DNA from: Enterobacter sp. RHBSTW-00175
GTDB taxonomy: Bacteria; Pseudomonadota; Gammaproteobacteria; Enterobacterales; Enterobacteriaceae
Direction: 5' to 3'
Length of the DNA: 64,000 bases
NCBI RefSeq assembly: GCF_013927005.1
Contig: NZ_CP055930.1
Coordinates: 558,001-622,000, forward strand
Shown here piece by piece: positions 34,272-45,692 of this stretch. The translations under genes and the position numbers were made by a program. Position 1 is the first letter of the stretch; every line of letters begins with the position of its first letter. The notes beneath the pieces were generated by a model, which saw only the letters and a program-made list of their open reading frames with translations, did no database searches and had not been told where the DNA came from.

Positions 34272-34331
34272 CTGGACTGTTAGAATTGCGCCGATTTTTC
34301 TTACTAGCTATGCAATCGCGTGGGGATTTAA

Positions 34332-36010
<1,679 letters not shown>

Positions 36011-36146
36011 TTTTTTGAGCGTTTTTGTAGCATTTTTTGATCACTAAATATTTTCTGATTTTTCTCTGACTGCCAGTACCCTTTGTTTTTTGAAGGTAAT
36101 ATCACGCTATTCTTCCCGCTCATTTCAGGTACAAAAGGATTTGACC

Positions 36147-39100
36147 ATGAGCGGTAAACCGGCTGCCCGGATGGGCGATATGACCAAATACGGCGGGCCG
36201 ATAGTTCAGGGCTCTGCCGGGGTGTTTATCGGTGCCCCCACCGGTATTGCCTGCTCAGTCTGCCCCGGTGGTATCACGTCGGGGAATCCGGTCAATCCGC
36301 TGCTGGGTGCCAAGGTCCTGCCCGGCGAAACCGATATCGTTCTGCCCGGCCCGTTGCCGTTTATCCTTTCCCGCAGCTACAGCAGCTACCGGACGAAAAC
36401 GCCTGCCCCGGTGGGCATCTTCGGCCCCGGCTGGAAAGCCCCCTCCGATATCCGCCTGCAGCTTCATGATGATGAACTCATCCTCAGTGACAGCGGCGGG
36501 CGCAGCATTCATTTTGAGCACCTCTTTCCCGGCGAGACGGCCTTCAGCCGCAGCGAGTCCCTGTGGCTGGCCCGCGGCGGGGCGCTGACGCTGCATGAGA
36601 GCAACGCCCTGCATCAGGTGTGGCAGACCCTGCCGGTGGATATCCGGCTGAGTCCGCACATTTACCTGGCAACCAGCAGCCCGCAGGGGCCCTGGTGGAT
36701 GCTCGGCTGGGCTGAACGTGTCCCGGACGCAGAGGACGTCCTGCCCGCACCGCTGCCGCCGTACCGGGTCCTGACCGGGCTGGCGGACCGTTTCGGGCGC
36801 ACGCTCGCCTTTCACCAGGCGGCGCAGGGGGACTTCAGCGGTCATATCACCGCCGTCACCGACGGCGCAGGCAGGCGCTTCCGGCTGGCGCTGAGCGCAC
36901 TGACACAGACCCCGCCGGTGTCAGGCTACGGTGCCGACAGCGGTGTCCGCCTGGAGGCGGTCTGGCTGACACACGACCCGGAATATCCGGACAACCTGCC
37001 CGCCGGGCCGCTGGTGCGCTATGAATACACTCCGCGCGGTGAGCTGGCGGCGGTGTATGACCGGGGCGGCACTCAGGTGCGCAGTTTTACATATGATGAT
37101 AAACACCCTGGACGCATGACGGCGCACCAGCACGCCGGACGCCCGCAGACCACCTACCGCTACGATGATGCCGGGCGGGTGGTGGCGCAGCATAACCCTG
37201 AAGGGCTCAGCTACACCTACGGATATGAAAAAAACGCCGTCATCATGACCGACAGTCTGAACCGCCGGGAGGTGCTGCACACCGAAGGCGAAGGGGGGCT
37301 GAAGCGGGTGGTGAAACAGGAACAGGCGGACGGCAATTGCATTCTCAGTGAATTCGACAACGCGGGTCGCCTGCTGGCACGGACCGATGCGGCCGGGCGC
37401 CGGACGCAGTACCGGCTGAACGTCGGGTCCGGTGACACCGATGCCATCATTGCCCCCGACGGCAGGACCACGCGGTTTTATTACAACAGCCGGCGTCAGC
37501 TGACGGACACGACCTGGCCTGACGGCCTGAGCACCCGCCGGAAATACGATGAGCAGGGACGGCTGACGGCGGAGACTTCACGCGGGGACAATACCAGCCG
37601 CTGGTTTTATGCCGGCCCGCAGGATGAGCTGCCCTGTGCCATGCAGGACGCCACCGGCAGCAAAAAGAATATGGTCAGGAACCGTTATGGCCAGGTGGTC
37701 ACCTTCACTGACTGCTCCGGTTACCAGACCCGGTATGAGTACAACCGCGTCGGCCAGATAACGGCCATTCATCAGGAAGAAGGGCTCAGTCAGTATTTCA
37801 CGTACGACAGCCGCGGGCGTCTCATCAGCCGGCAGGATGCACAGGGCCATGAAACACGTTATGAATACAGCGTTGCGGGCGACCTGACTTCCACTGTTAA
37901 TCCGGATGGCAGCCGCAGCGAAACGCAGTACGACGCAGCAGGGCACCCGGTCAGCGTCACCGCAGGCGGCCTGACCAGAAGCGTGAAGTATGACAGCGCC
38001 GGGCACATCACCACCCTGATAAACGAGAACGGGGCCACCACCGCCTTCGCGTACGATGTCATGGACAGGCTGGTCCTGGAGACGGGCTTTGACGGCAGAA
38101 CACAGAGGTATGATTACGACAGGACTGGCCAGCTTATCCGCAGCGAGGACGAAAGCCTGGTCACGCTGTGGCATTACGACGACGCAGACCGCCTGACGCA
38201 CAGCACCCTCAACGGCGAACCGGCAGAGGCGTGGCAGTATAATGACCGCGGCTGGCTCACTGAAATCAGCCACCTCAGTGACGACCACTGCGTTGCGGTC
38301 CACTACAGCTATGACGGTAAGGGTCGGCTGGTCAGCGAGAAACAGACGGTCCATGCTCCGCAGACGAATGAACGGCTGTGGGAGCACATCACCAGATACG
38401 CCTACAGCACACAGGGACTGGCAAACCAGACCACACCTGACCAGCTTCCCCCCGTGGAATGGCTGACGTACGGCTCCGGTTATCTGGCGGGGATGAAAAC
38501 GGGTCACACCCCGCTCATCGATTTCACCCGGGACCGTCTGCACCGGGAGACGCAGCGCACGTTCGGGACTTACATACAGACCACGGCATACACGCCTGCC
38601 GGGCAGTTACAGCGCCACACGCTGAACCTGGCGGCGCTTAACCGGGAATACGGTTACAGCGACAGCGGCCAGCTGGTCCGCATCAGCAGTCCCCTTCAGC
38701 AGCACCACTATCAGTACGACGACGCCGGACGGCTGAGCCGGGTGCATCACCTCCCTGCAGACACCACCGCTGACTTCCTGACCGACCCGGCGGGCAACCG
38801 GATTGCGGACCGGGTGCAGTACCCCGCGCTGCCTGCCCGCTTCCCGGATAACCGCATCAGCGAAGATGCGGGCTGGTTTTACCATCACGATGAACACGGC
38901 AGGCTGACCCGGAAGGACGAACGAAACATCCGCGACGGCGGCAGCCACAGCCACCAGTATCACTACGATAACCGGCACCGGCTGGTGCACTACTGCCTCA
39001 CGCAGCAGGGGCAGACGCTTCGGGAAAGCCGCTACCTGTATGACCCGCTGGGTCGGCGGGTGGGCAAAGAAGTGTGGTACGGTGCGGACAGGATGCCGGA

Positions 39101-40127
39101 AGTGACCTGGTACGGTTACGACGGTGACCGGCTCACCACCACGCAGACGGAGGTGAAGCGCATCCAGACGGTATACCTGCCGGGCAGCTTTACCCCGCTA
39201 CTGCGCATCGAAACGGAAATGACGGAGCTGGCACGGGCGGGGTACCGCACGCTGGCGCAGAAACTGCAGCAGGACGCGGGGGTGACCTTCCCTCCGGTGC
39301 TGGCGACGATGCTGGACGGGCTGGAGGAGGAGCTGCGGTGCGGGGAAATCAGTGCTGCTAATCAGCAGTGGCTGGCACAGTGTGGGCTGACGGCGGAGCA
39401 GATGGCGCGACAGCTGGAGCCGGTGTACACGCCGCTGCGTAAACTGCACCTGTACCACTGCGACCACCGGGGGTTGCCGCTGGCGCTGATACACCATAAC
39501 GGCAGTGTCGCGTGGCAGGCGGAATACGACGCATGGGGCAACGTGCTCAGGGAGGATAACCCGGAGGGTCTGGAACAGCTTATCCGCCTGCCGGGCCAGC
39601 AGTACGATGCAGAGACGGGGCTGTATTATAACCGGCACCGGTATTACGACCCGGCGCAGGGACGGTATATCACCCAGGATCCGATTGGGCTGATGGGGGG
39701 ATGGCATTTATATCAGTATCCTTTTAATCCAATTCGATTTATAGATCCACTAGGCTTGGCTCAAATTTGTACAAGACCCCTTAAAGGTTCGCGAGGTTTC
39801 AGGACAAATGGCATAACAGGTCTCGATCTTGGCATTTTCCATGCACACATATTCTTTGATGATGGTACTAATATCGGATATGGTGGTGATAGTGGGTTAT
39901 TTAGTGAATCTAAAACTAATGATTACACCTGTAATAAAGAAAAATATAACGATGAAATAATGAAAAAAGCAATCGATATAGTCAAAAATGAACCAGATAA
40001 TTTATTATTTCCGAAAGGAAGTAAACAATATAGAAATGATAACTATGGTTTTATAATAAATAACTGTCAAGACTTTGTAAGCGATGTCCTGGATGAGTAC
40101 AAAAAAATAGAAGGTGCGAAACAATGA
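36147..40127 (+). CDS. Rhs polymorphic toxin with PAAR-like N-terminus
   Basis: A 1326-residue Rhs protein like K-12 RhsA. The PAAR-like tip [18 protein letters not shown] is at residues 1-45, a DUF6531-type segment ([16 protein letters not shown]) follows, and then a long YD-repeat shell. The self-cleavage core ends at DPIGL..GWHLYQY.FNP..FIDPLGL (39680-39758). After it comes a 120-residue tip in AT-rich DNA. It has His (GIFHAHIFF) and Cys (NNCQDFV) residues in the order of permuted papain-like folds (NlpC/LRAT type). Such proteins are fired by type VI secretion. The start has AAAGGAT upstream. No vgrG or Eag gene is adjacent. The next gene overlaps its stop and is the likely immunity gene. 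The tip's activity is inference. Confidence 0.9.
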   Translation: MSGKPAARMGDMTKYGGPIVQGSAGVFIGAPTGIACSVCPGGITSGNPVNPLLGAKVLPGETDIVLPGPLPFILSRSYSSYRTKTPAPVGIFGPGWKAPSDIRLQLHDDELILSDSGGRSIHFEHLFPGETAFSRSESLWLARGGALTLHESNALHQVWQTLPVDIRLSPHIYLATSSPQGPWWMLGWAERVPDAEDVLPAPLPPYRVLTGLADRFGRTLAFHQAAQGDFSGHITAVTDGAGRRFRLALSALTQTPPVSGYGADSGVRLEAVWLTHDPEYPDNLPAGPLVRYEYTPRGELAAVYDRGGTQVRSFTYDDKHPGRMTAHQHAGRPQTTYRYDDAGRVVAQHNPEGLSYTYGYEKNAVIMTDSLNRREVLHTEGEGGLKRVVKQEQADGNCILSEFDNAGRLLARTDAAGRRTQYRLNVGSGDTDAIIAPDGRTTRFYYNSRRQLTDTTWPDGLSTRRKYDEQGRLTAETSRGDNTSRWFYAGPQDELPCAMQDATGSKKNMVRNRYGQVVTFTDCSGYQTRYEYNRVGQITAIHQEEGLSQYFTYDSRGRLISRQDAQGHETRYEYSVAGDLTSTVNPDGSRSETQYDAAGHPVSVTAGGLTRSVKYDSAGHITTLINENGATTAFAYDVMDRLVLETGFDGRTQRYDYDRTGQLIRSEDESLVTLWHYDDADRLTHSTLNGEPAEAWQYNDRGWLTEISHLSDDHCVAVHYSYDGKGRLVSEKQTVHAPQTNERLWEHITRYAYSTQGLANQTTPDQLPPVEWLTYGSGYLAGMKTGHTPLIDFTRDRLHRETQRTFGTYIQTTAYTPAGQLQRHTLNLAALNREYGYSDSGQLVRISSPLQQHHYQYDDAGRLSRVHHLPADTTADFLTDPAGNRIADRVQYPALPARFPDNRISEDAGWFYHHDEHGRLTRKDERNIRDGGSHSHQYHYDNRHRLVHYCLTQQGQTLRESRYLYDPLGRRVGKEVWYGADRMPEVTWYGYDGDRLTTTQTEVKRIQTVYLPGSFTPLLRIETEMTELARAGYRTLAQKLQQDAGVTFPPVLATMLDGLEEELRCGEISAANQQWLAQCGLTAEQMARQLEPVYTPLRKLHLYHCDHRGLPLALIHHNGSVAWQAEYDAWGNVLREDNPEGLEQLIRLPGQQYDAETGLYYNRHRYYDPAQGRYITQDPIGLMGGWHLYQYPFNPIRFIDPLGLAQICTRPLKGSRGFRTNGITGLDLGIFHAHIFFDDGTNIGYGGDSGLFSESKTNDYTCNKEKYNDEIMKKAIDIVKNEPDNLLFPKGSKQYRNDNYGFIINNCQDFVSDVLDEYKKIEGAKQ

Positions 40128-40456
40128 GCCGTTTTCTGGTAAGAATTTTTATCGCTGATATGTTTATATTATCAATTCAGGCTGCATTGCTACTTTACCA
40201 TCCATTTCAGTCGCAGAAAAATGATGTAACATCTGATCTTATTATTAATTTAATGTTTACTATAAAAAATGACACCATTCTTTTTCTAAACCCACCACTG
40301 TTAATTCTTTTATATTACGCACTGTTTTTTTTAACAAATAAAACTGATAGATTAACACCAAGATTATTCCTATTAGGGATTTTAAATTTCATTATTCTGT
40401 ATTGCTTTTCTTGGGTTGAAATGCTTCTGTTAATAGCCAATGACGTCAGGGTATAG
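40124..40456 (+). CDS. Candidate Rhs immunity protein, polytopic membrane
   Basis: A 110-residue protein with three predicted transmembrane helices (about residues 6-26, 53-72 and 80-104) in very AT-rich DNA. Its ATG overlaps the rhs stop as ATGA, the usual layout of an immunity gene for the preceding toxin tip. A membrane location suggests the toxin acts in the periplasm or membrane. I recognise no family; the function is inferred from position and topology. Confidence 0.7.
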   Translation: MSRFLVRIFIADMFILSIQAALLLYHPFQSQKNDVTSDLIINLMFTIKNDTILFLNPPLLILLYYALFFLTNKTDRLTPRLFLLGILNFIILYCFSWVEMLLLIANDVRV

Positions 40457-40521
40457 AAGTACGAATACAGTCACCTCCGTGAGGATGATTTTAGTTAAAT
40501 GAACATGCCCCGTATTAGCAC

Positions 40522-41126
40522 CTGACGGGAAAACTGGAGGAGGAGTACCTACAGGATAGGAAAGTTCATCTGTATCACTGCGACTACCGGGACCTGCCGC
40601 TGGCACTGGTCAACGCGAAGAGGAAAGCGGACTGGTCGGCGGAATATGATGCGTGGGGCAATGTGCTCAGTGAAAATAACCCTCACAATCTGAAACAGCT
40701 CATCCGTCTGCCGAGACAGCAGTATGATGAAGAGACGGGGGTACTATAATCGGCATCGTCACTATGATCCGTTGCAGGGGCGGTATATCAAGCAGGATCC
40801 GGTGGGGCTAGCGGGAGGGATGGAATCCTTATACATATCCATTAAATCCAGTTACAGAGTTTGTTTTTGGGATGAGTATAGGTTCCCCGTTTATCAGTAT
40901 GAATGCTTTGGAACTGGGAGCCGCCACATAAATCTCTGTGGTGGACGGAAGCGCAACTAGTGTTAATGATGTCGATAATGCTCTGATCGTTGAGAGAGAA
41001 GTCGATGCACAGAGTCTAACTTTAAATTGTGTAAAAACCTTTTTAAATAAAGAATCTGGTTTCTTACAAGAAAAAGCATCTGATTTTCTTATCGAAAGTT
41101 TATCTTCATACAACCATAAACAGTAA
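40522..41126 (+). pseudogene. Remnant of a second Rhs core end and toxin tip
   Basis: Codons from 40522 read LTGKLEEEY..KVHLYHCDYRDLPLALV and so on, aligning with the last core part of the intact Rhs ([15 protein letters not shown]). The frame shifts near 40741 (ETG then [20 protein letters not shown] in another frame) and again near 40820 (GG then [14 protein letters not shown]). An in-frame TAA stands at 40929, after which the tip reads [18 protein letters not shown]... to a stop at 41124-41126. The tip differs from that of the intact gene. This is a displaced orphan C-terminus typical of rhs loci, now dead. Confidence 0.85.
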
Positions 41127-41147
41127 AACATACAAAAGAGTTATATC

Positions 41148-41285
41148 ATGAAAAAACATCCCCATATGTATCTAGTGGTTCCCAGCATCATAGTAATAAC
41201 TTTAACATCAATTTACTTTGTTAATATGAAAAACAAATTAAAACCCGAAGATAAAAAAGCAGAAAACTCAATTTACTGCCAGTAA
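41148..41285 (+). CDS. Small membrane ORF after the Rhs remnant
   Basis: A 45-codon ORF starting MKKHPHMYLVV with one hydrophobic segment (residues 9-26, VVPSIIVITLTSIYFV) and a Lys-rich tail ending SIYCQ. ACAAAAGAG precedes the ATG by eight bases. Its place directly after the dead toxin tip suggests an orphan immunity gene or a piece of one. No family is recognised. Expression is unproven. Confidence 0.4.
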   Translation: MKKHPHMYLVVPSIIVITLTSIYFVNMKNKLKPEDKKAENSIYCQ

Positions 41286-42076
41286 TATTAGAGAAATTGA
41301 GGAACAAACACAATATGGGAAGGCATCCGCACTATCATAGCTTGGTTTTTGCTATGAAACTGGGTAAGGATATACTGAAGAGAGACCGGGAGTACAGTTC
41401 TAATGACAGCAGGCAACCTGTAAGCATCTGCTTAACTGCTTTAAACACATAAGAGCCTTACTCGCTAGTTGGACAAAATACCACCAGAGACAAGCAAACT
41501 GCTGTTACCGACCCAGACGATGCTTAACGAAGCGGCAATGGAGTGACAACAAATTGAAAGCTCGTTGCATAAGGCAGACCAAAATGAAGTAGCTGTTGGT
41601 ACATAGCAGCGATAACGGCAACTTGTTGCTGCACGAGCGGCTATGAGATGGTAGTGGCGATGGTGCGCACTTGTACGGGCGAATTAAACAGGGTGCAAAG
41701 TCCGCGAATTACTCAGGCAAGTTAGAGCATACTGACCGAAAGTTGCCTCAACGTTGGCCCCATGTAGGAGCTAAACAGAATTGAAGGTGGATGAAATGTA
41801 TATCAATATCAGTAGATTCCTATACCCCCCAAAATCAGCAACCGAACCAGGTTATACCGAGCATTTCATCATTCCCCCGGAACCTAATGCCGCCTGGATG
41901 CGCAAATTGATGCAGGGGCTCCCTTTGACCTCCCACCCCAAGCCTCTAAAATCCCCCAGAAAAAAAATAACTGTCATACTTTTCTGGCACTGTTGGACAT
42001 ATCGTGGAAATGCTCGCCATAATAAGGACGAGACGGATTTACCACGTCCTGTGATTGAACTGGAGTGTGAGCTGTA
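41286..42076. other. Unexplained region between Rhs remnants and ppk
   Basis: About 790 bases without a recognisable gene. The first 500 give no long open frame on either strand and no matches I can name, and they differ in base composition from the AT-rich Rhs tip. One frame shows extended runs (for example HSSDNGNLLLHERL, and LYGRIKQGAKSANYSGK around 41680) broken by stops, so a decayed gene is possible. A 98-codon frame from 41781 to the ppk start is probably not a gene, because its sequence near ppk should hold the promoter. A single CTGTCAT Pho half-site is at 41971-41977. Confidence 0.4.
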
Positions 42077-44137
42077 ATGGGTCAGGAAAAGTTATATATC
42101 GAGAAAGAGCTGAGCTGGTTAGCATTCAACGAGCGTGTCCTTCAGGAAGCGGCAGATAAAGGTAACCCGCTGATTGAGCGTATGCGTTTTTTGGGTATTT
42201 ATTCCAACAACCTGGATGAATTCTATAAAGTTCGCTTTGCAGAGCTGAAGCGCCGAATCATCATCAGTGAGGAGCAAGGCTTAAACTCGCACTCGCGGCA
42301 TCTGCTTGGCAAAATCCAGGCCCGCGTGTTGAAAGCCGATCAGGAATTTGACGGTCTGTACAACGAACTGCTGCTGGAAATGGCACGCAACCAAATCTTC
42401 CTGATTAATGAACGCCAGCTCTCCGTCAACCAGCAAAACTGGTTACGTCACTACTTCAAGCAGTATCTGCGCCAGCACATTACCCCGATTCTGATTAACC
42501 GCGAAACTGACCTGGTACAGTTCCTGAAGGATGATTACACCTATCTGGCGGTTGAGATCATTCGCGGTGAATCTATTCGCTACGCGCTGCTGGAAATCCC
42601 GTCTGATAAGGTGCCACGTTTTGTGAACCTGCCGCCGGAAACGCCGCGCCGACGCAAACCGATGATCTTGCTCGACAACATTCTGCGTTATTGCCTGGAT
42701 GATATCTTCAAAGGCTTCTTCGATTACGATGCGTTAAACGCCTATTCCATGAAGATGACCCGTGACGCCGAATATGACCTGGTGCACGAGATGGAAGCCA
42801 GCCTGATGGAGCTGATGTCATCCAGCCTGAAACAGCGTCTGACGGCAGAGCCGGTGCGCTTCGTTTATCAGCGTGACATGCCAGATGCCATGGTTGAAAT
42901 GCTGCGCGAAAAACTGACGATTTCCCGCTATGACTCCATCGTACCAGGTGGTCGCTACCACAACTTTAAAGACTTTATTGGCTTCCCGAACGTCGGCAAA
43001 GCCAACCTGGTCAACAAACCGTTGCCGCGTTTACGCCATATCTGGTTCGATAAATTCCGTAACGGATTCGATGCCATCCGCGAACGCGATGTGCTGCTTT
43101 ACTACCCGTACCACACGTTTGAACACGTGCTGGAACTGCTGCGCCAGGCCTCTTTCGACCCGAACGTACTGGCCATCAAGATCAACATCTACCGCGTGGC
43201 CAAAGATTCACGCATCATCGATGCCATGATCCATGCCGCGCACAACGGCAAGAAAGTGAGCGTGGTCGTTGAGTTGCAGGCGCGTTTCGACGAAGAAGCC
43301 AACATTCACTGGGCTCGTCGTCTGACAGAAGCGGGTGTGCACGTTATCTTCTCGGCTCCAGGCCTGAAAATTCACGCCAAGCTGTTCCTTGTTTCCCGTA
43401 AAGAGGGTGACGACGTGGTGCGTTATGCCCATATCGGTACCGGTAACTTTAACGAGAAGACCGCACGCATTTATACCGACTACTCGCTACTGACCGCCGA
43501 TGCGCGCATCACCAACGAAGTGCGCCGGGTGTTTAACTTCATTGAGAACCCGTACCGTCCGGTCAGCTTCGATTATCTGCTGGTGTCGCCGCAGAACTCG
43601 CGCCGCCTGCTGTACGAGATGATCGACAAAGAGATCGCCAATGCGCAAAAAGGGTTGTCTTCCGGCATCACGCTGAAGCTTAACAACCTGGTGGATAAAG
43701 GACTGGTTGACAGACTTTACGCTGCGTCCAGCTCGGGCGTACCGGTCAATCTGCTCATTCGCGGCATGTGTTCCCTGATCCCGGAACTGGAAGGCATTAG
43801 CGAAAATATCCGCGTAATCAGCATCGTTGACCGCTATCTGGAACACGACAGGATCTACATTTTCGATAATGCGGGAGATAAACAAGTTTATCTTTCATCT
43901 GCGGACTGGATGACACGCAATATTGATTACAGAATTGAAGTAGCGGCTCCGCTGCTTGATCCTCGACTGAAGCAGCAGATCCTCGACATTATCGAGATTT
44001 TGTTTAGCGATACGGTGAAAGCACGCCATATCGATAAAGAACTCAGTAACCGCTATGTGCCGCGCGGCAATCGCCGCAAAGTGCGGTCACAGCTGGCGAT
44101 TTACGACTATATCAAATCACTCGAGCAACCCGATTAA
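42077..44137 (+). CDS. ppk: Polyphosphate kinase Ppk
   Basis: Builds long-chain polyphosphate from ATP at the inner membrane. It has the four-domain PPK1 layout, with the autophosphorylated His in [10 protein letters not shown] and the second catalytic His in LEHDRIYIF. Length is 686 against 688 in K-12; the two missing residues lie in WFDKFRNGF, where K-12 has AQ before FRNGF. ppx follows after three bases. Upstream synteny is broken by the Rhs insert, so the promoter may be changed. Confidence 0.97.
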   Translation: MGQEKLYIEKELSWLAFNERVLQEAADKGNPLIERMRFLGIYSNNLDEFYKVRFAELKRRIIISEEQGLNSHSRHLLGKIQARVLKADQEFDGLYNELLLEMARNQIFLINERQLSVNQQNWLRHYFKQYLRQHITPILINRETDLVQFLKDDYTYLAVEIIRGESIRYALLEIPSDKVPRFVNLPPETPRRRKPMILLDNILRYCLDDIFKGFFDYDALNAYSMKMTRDAEYDLVHEMEASLMELMSSSLKQRLTAEPVRFVYQRDMPDAMVEMLREKLTISRYDSIVPGGRYHNFKDFIGFPNVGKANLVNKPLPRLRHIWFDKFRNGFDAIRERDVLLYYPYHTFEHVLELLRQASFDPNVLAIKINIYRVAKDSRIIDAMIHAAHNGKKVSVVVELQARFDEEANIHWARRLTEAGVHVIFSAPGLKIHAKLFLVSRKEGDDVVRYAHIGTGNFNEKTARIYTDYSLLTADARITNEVRRVFNFIENPYRPVSFDYLLVSPQNSRRLLYEMIDKEIANAQKGLSSGITLKLNNLVDKGLVDRLYAASSSGVPVNLLIRGMCSLIPELEGISENIRVISIVDRYLEHDRIYIFDNAGDKQVYLSSADWMTRNIDYRIEVAAPLLDPRLKQQILDIIEILFSDTVKARHIDKELSNRYVPRGNRRKVRSQLAIYDYIKSLEQPD

Positions 44138-44140
44138 CCT

Positions 44141-45688
44141 ATGCCGATAAATGATCAGACCCCACGACCGCAGGAATTTGCCGCGGTCGATCTTGGCTCT
44201 AACAGTTTCCACATGGTCATCGCCCGTGAGGTGGATGGCGCGTTGCAGATAATCGGTCGTCTGAAGCAGCGTGTACATCTGGCGGACGGTCTGGATGAGA
44301 GAAGTATGCTCAGCGAAGAAGCGATAGAGCGCGGCCTAAACTGCCTGTCTCTGTTCGCTGAACGCCTGCAAGGCTTTTCTCCGTCCAGCGTTTGTATTGT
44401 GGGAACACATACCTTGCGCCAGGCGCTGAATGCGCCGGAATTTCTCAAGCGTGCTGAAAAAGTGATCCCCTACCCGATTGAAATCATCTCGGGTAACGAA
44501 GAAGCACGTCTGATTTTTATGGGCGTAGAGCACACGCAGCCCGAAAAAGGCCGCAAGCTGGTGATTGATATCGGCGGCGGCTCGACGGAGCTGGTGATTG
44601 GCGAAGACTTTGAACCCCGCCTGGTGGAAAGCCGCCGCATGGGGTGTGTCAGCTTCGCGCAGCTCTACTTCCCTGGTGGGGCAATCACCCGCGAAAACTT
44701 CCAGCGTGCGCGCATGGCAGCTATTCAAAAGCTGGAAACGCTTTCCTGGCAGTATCGCATTCAGGGCTGGAACGTTGCACTCGGGGCATCCGGCAGCATT
44801 AAAGCGGCGCACGAAGTGCTGCTGGCTTTGGGTGAAAAAGACGGTTTTATTACCCCGGAACGCCTGACAATGCTCACCGAAGAGGTGCTCAAGCATAAAA
44901 GCTTTAATGCACTAAGCCTGCCGGGGCTTTCTGAAGAGCGAAAAGCGGTGTTTGTGCCGGGCCTTGCTATCCTGTGCGGCGTGTTTGATGCGCTGGCCAT
45001 TAAGGAGCTGCGTCTTTCCGATGGCGCGCTGCGTGAAGGTGTTCTGTATGAAATGGAAGGCCGCTTCCGTCATCAGGATATCCGCAGCCGCACGGCACAA
45101 AGCCTGGCCAACCAGTACAACATTGACCGTGAACAGGCCAAACGCGTGCTGGATACCACGACCCAAATGTATGACCAGTGGCAAGAGCAGAATCCTAAGC
45201 TTGCGCACCCGCAGCTGGCCGCGCTGCTGAAATGGGCCGCCATGCTGCACGAAGTGGGTCTGAATATTAACCACAGCGGAATGCATCGCCATTCTGCTTA
45301 TATTCTGCAAAACAGTGATTTACCTGGTTTCAACCAGGAACAACAGACCATGATGGCGACGCTTGTGCGTTACCATCGCAAAGCCATTAAGCTTGATGAG
45401 CTGCCGCGCTTTACGCTGTTTAAGAAAAAGCAGTTCCTGCCGTTGATTCAGCTACTGCGTTTAAGCGTGCTGCTGAATAACCAGCGTCAGGCGACCACCA
45501 CGCCGCCAACGCTGCGTCTGAAAACGGACGATCATCACTGGACGCTGAGCTTCCCGCATGACTGGTTTAGCCAGAATGCGCTGGTGCTGATGGATTTGGA
45601 GCGCGAGCAACAGTACTGGGAAGCGGTGACCGGCTGGCTACTTAAAATTGAAGAAGAGAACTCGCCCGACGCGAACGTTGCGGCCTAA
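44141..45688 (+). CDS. ppx: Exopolyphosphatase Ppx
   Basis: Removes terminal phosphates from polyphosphate and also attacks pppGpp. It has actin-like fold motifs [12 protein letters not shown] and [11 protein letters not shown] and the HD-like C-terminal region ([19 protein letters not shown]). Length is 515 against 513. It is co-transcribed with ppk (three-base gap) and convergent with pdeF four bases later. Confidence 0.97.
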   Translation: MPINDQTPRPQEFAAVDLGSNSFHMVIAREVDGALQIIGRLKQRVHLADGLDERSMLSEEAIERGLNCLSLFAERLQGFSPSSVCIVGTHTLRQALNAPEFLKRAEKVIPYPIEIISGNEEARLIFMGVEHTQPEKGRKLVIDIGGGSTELVIGEDFEPRLVESRRMGCVSFAQLYFPGGAITRENFQRARMAAIQKLETLSWQYRIQGWNVALGASGSIKAAHEVLLALGEKDGFITPERLTMLTEEVLKHKSFNALSLPGLSEERKAVFVPGLAILCGVFDALAIKELRLSDGALREGVLYEMEGRFRHQDIRSRTAQSLANQYNIDREQAKRVLDTTTQMYDQWQEQNPKLAHPQLAALLKWAAMLHEVGLNINHSGMHRHSAYILQNSDLPGFNQEQQTMMATLVRYHRKAIKLDELPRFTLFKKKQFLPLIQLLRLSVLLNNQRQATTTPPTLRLKTDDHHWTLSFPHDWFSQNALVLMDLEREQQYWEAVTGWLLKIEEENSPDANVAA

Positions 45689-45692
45689 TGAT

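Noticed and set aside
37578..38543. A 321-codon minus-strand frame inside rhs
   Set aside because: It is opposite the YD-repeat core and has no binding site or conserved look; the repeats themselves create the open frame.
36900..39300. Repetitive sequence that could be read as a repeat array
   Set aside because: The period comes from degenerate protein-level YD repeats of Rhs, without identical DNA repeats and spacers, so it is not a CRISPR or satellite.
41781..42077. A 98-codon frame ending on the ppk start
   Set aside because: No family resemblance or good binding site, and it spans the region that must hold the ppk promoter. The TAATG junction is probably chance.
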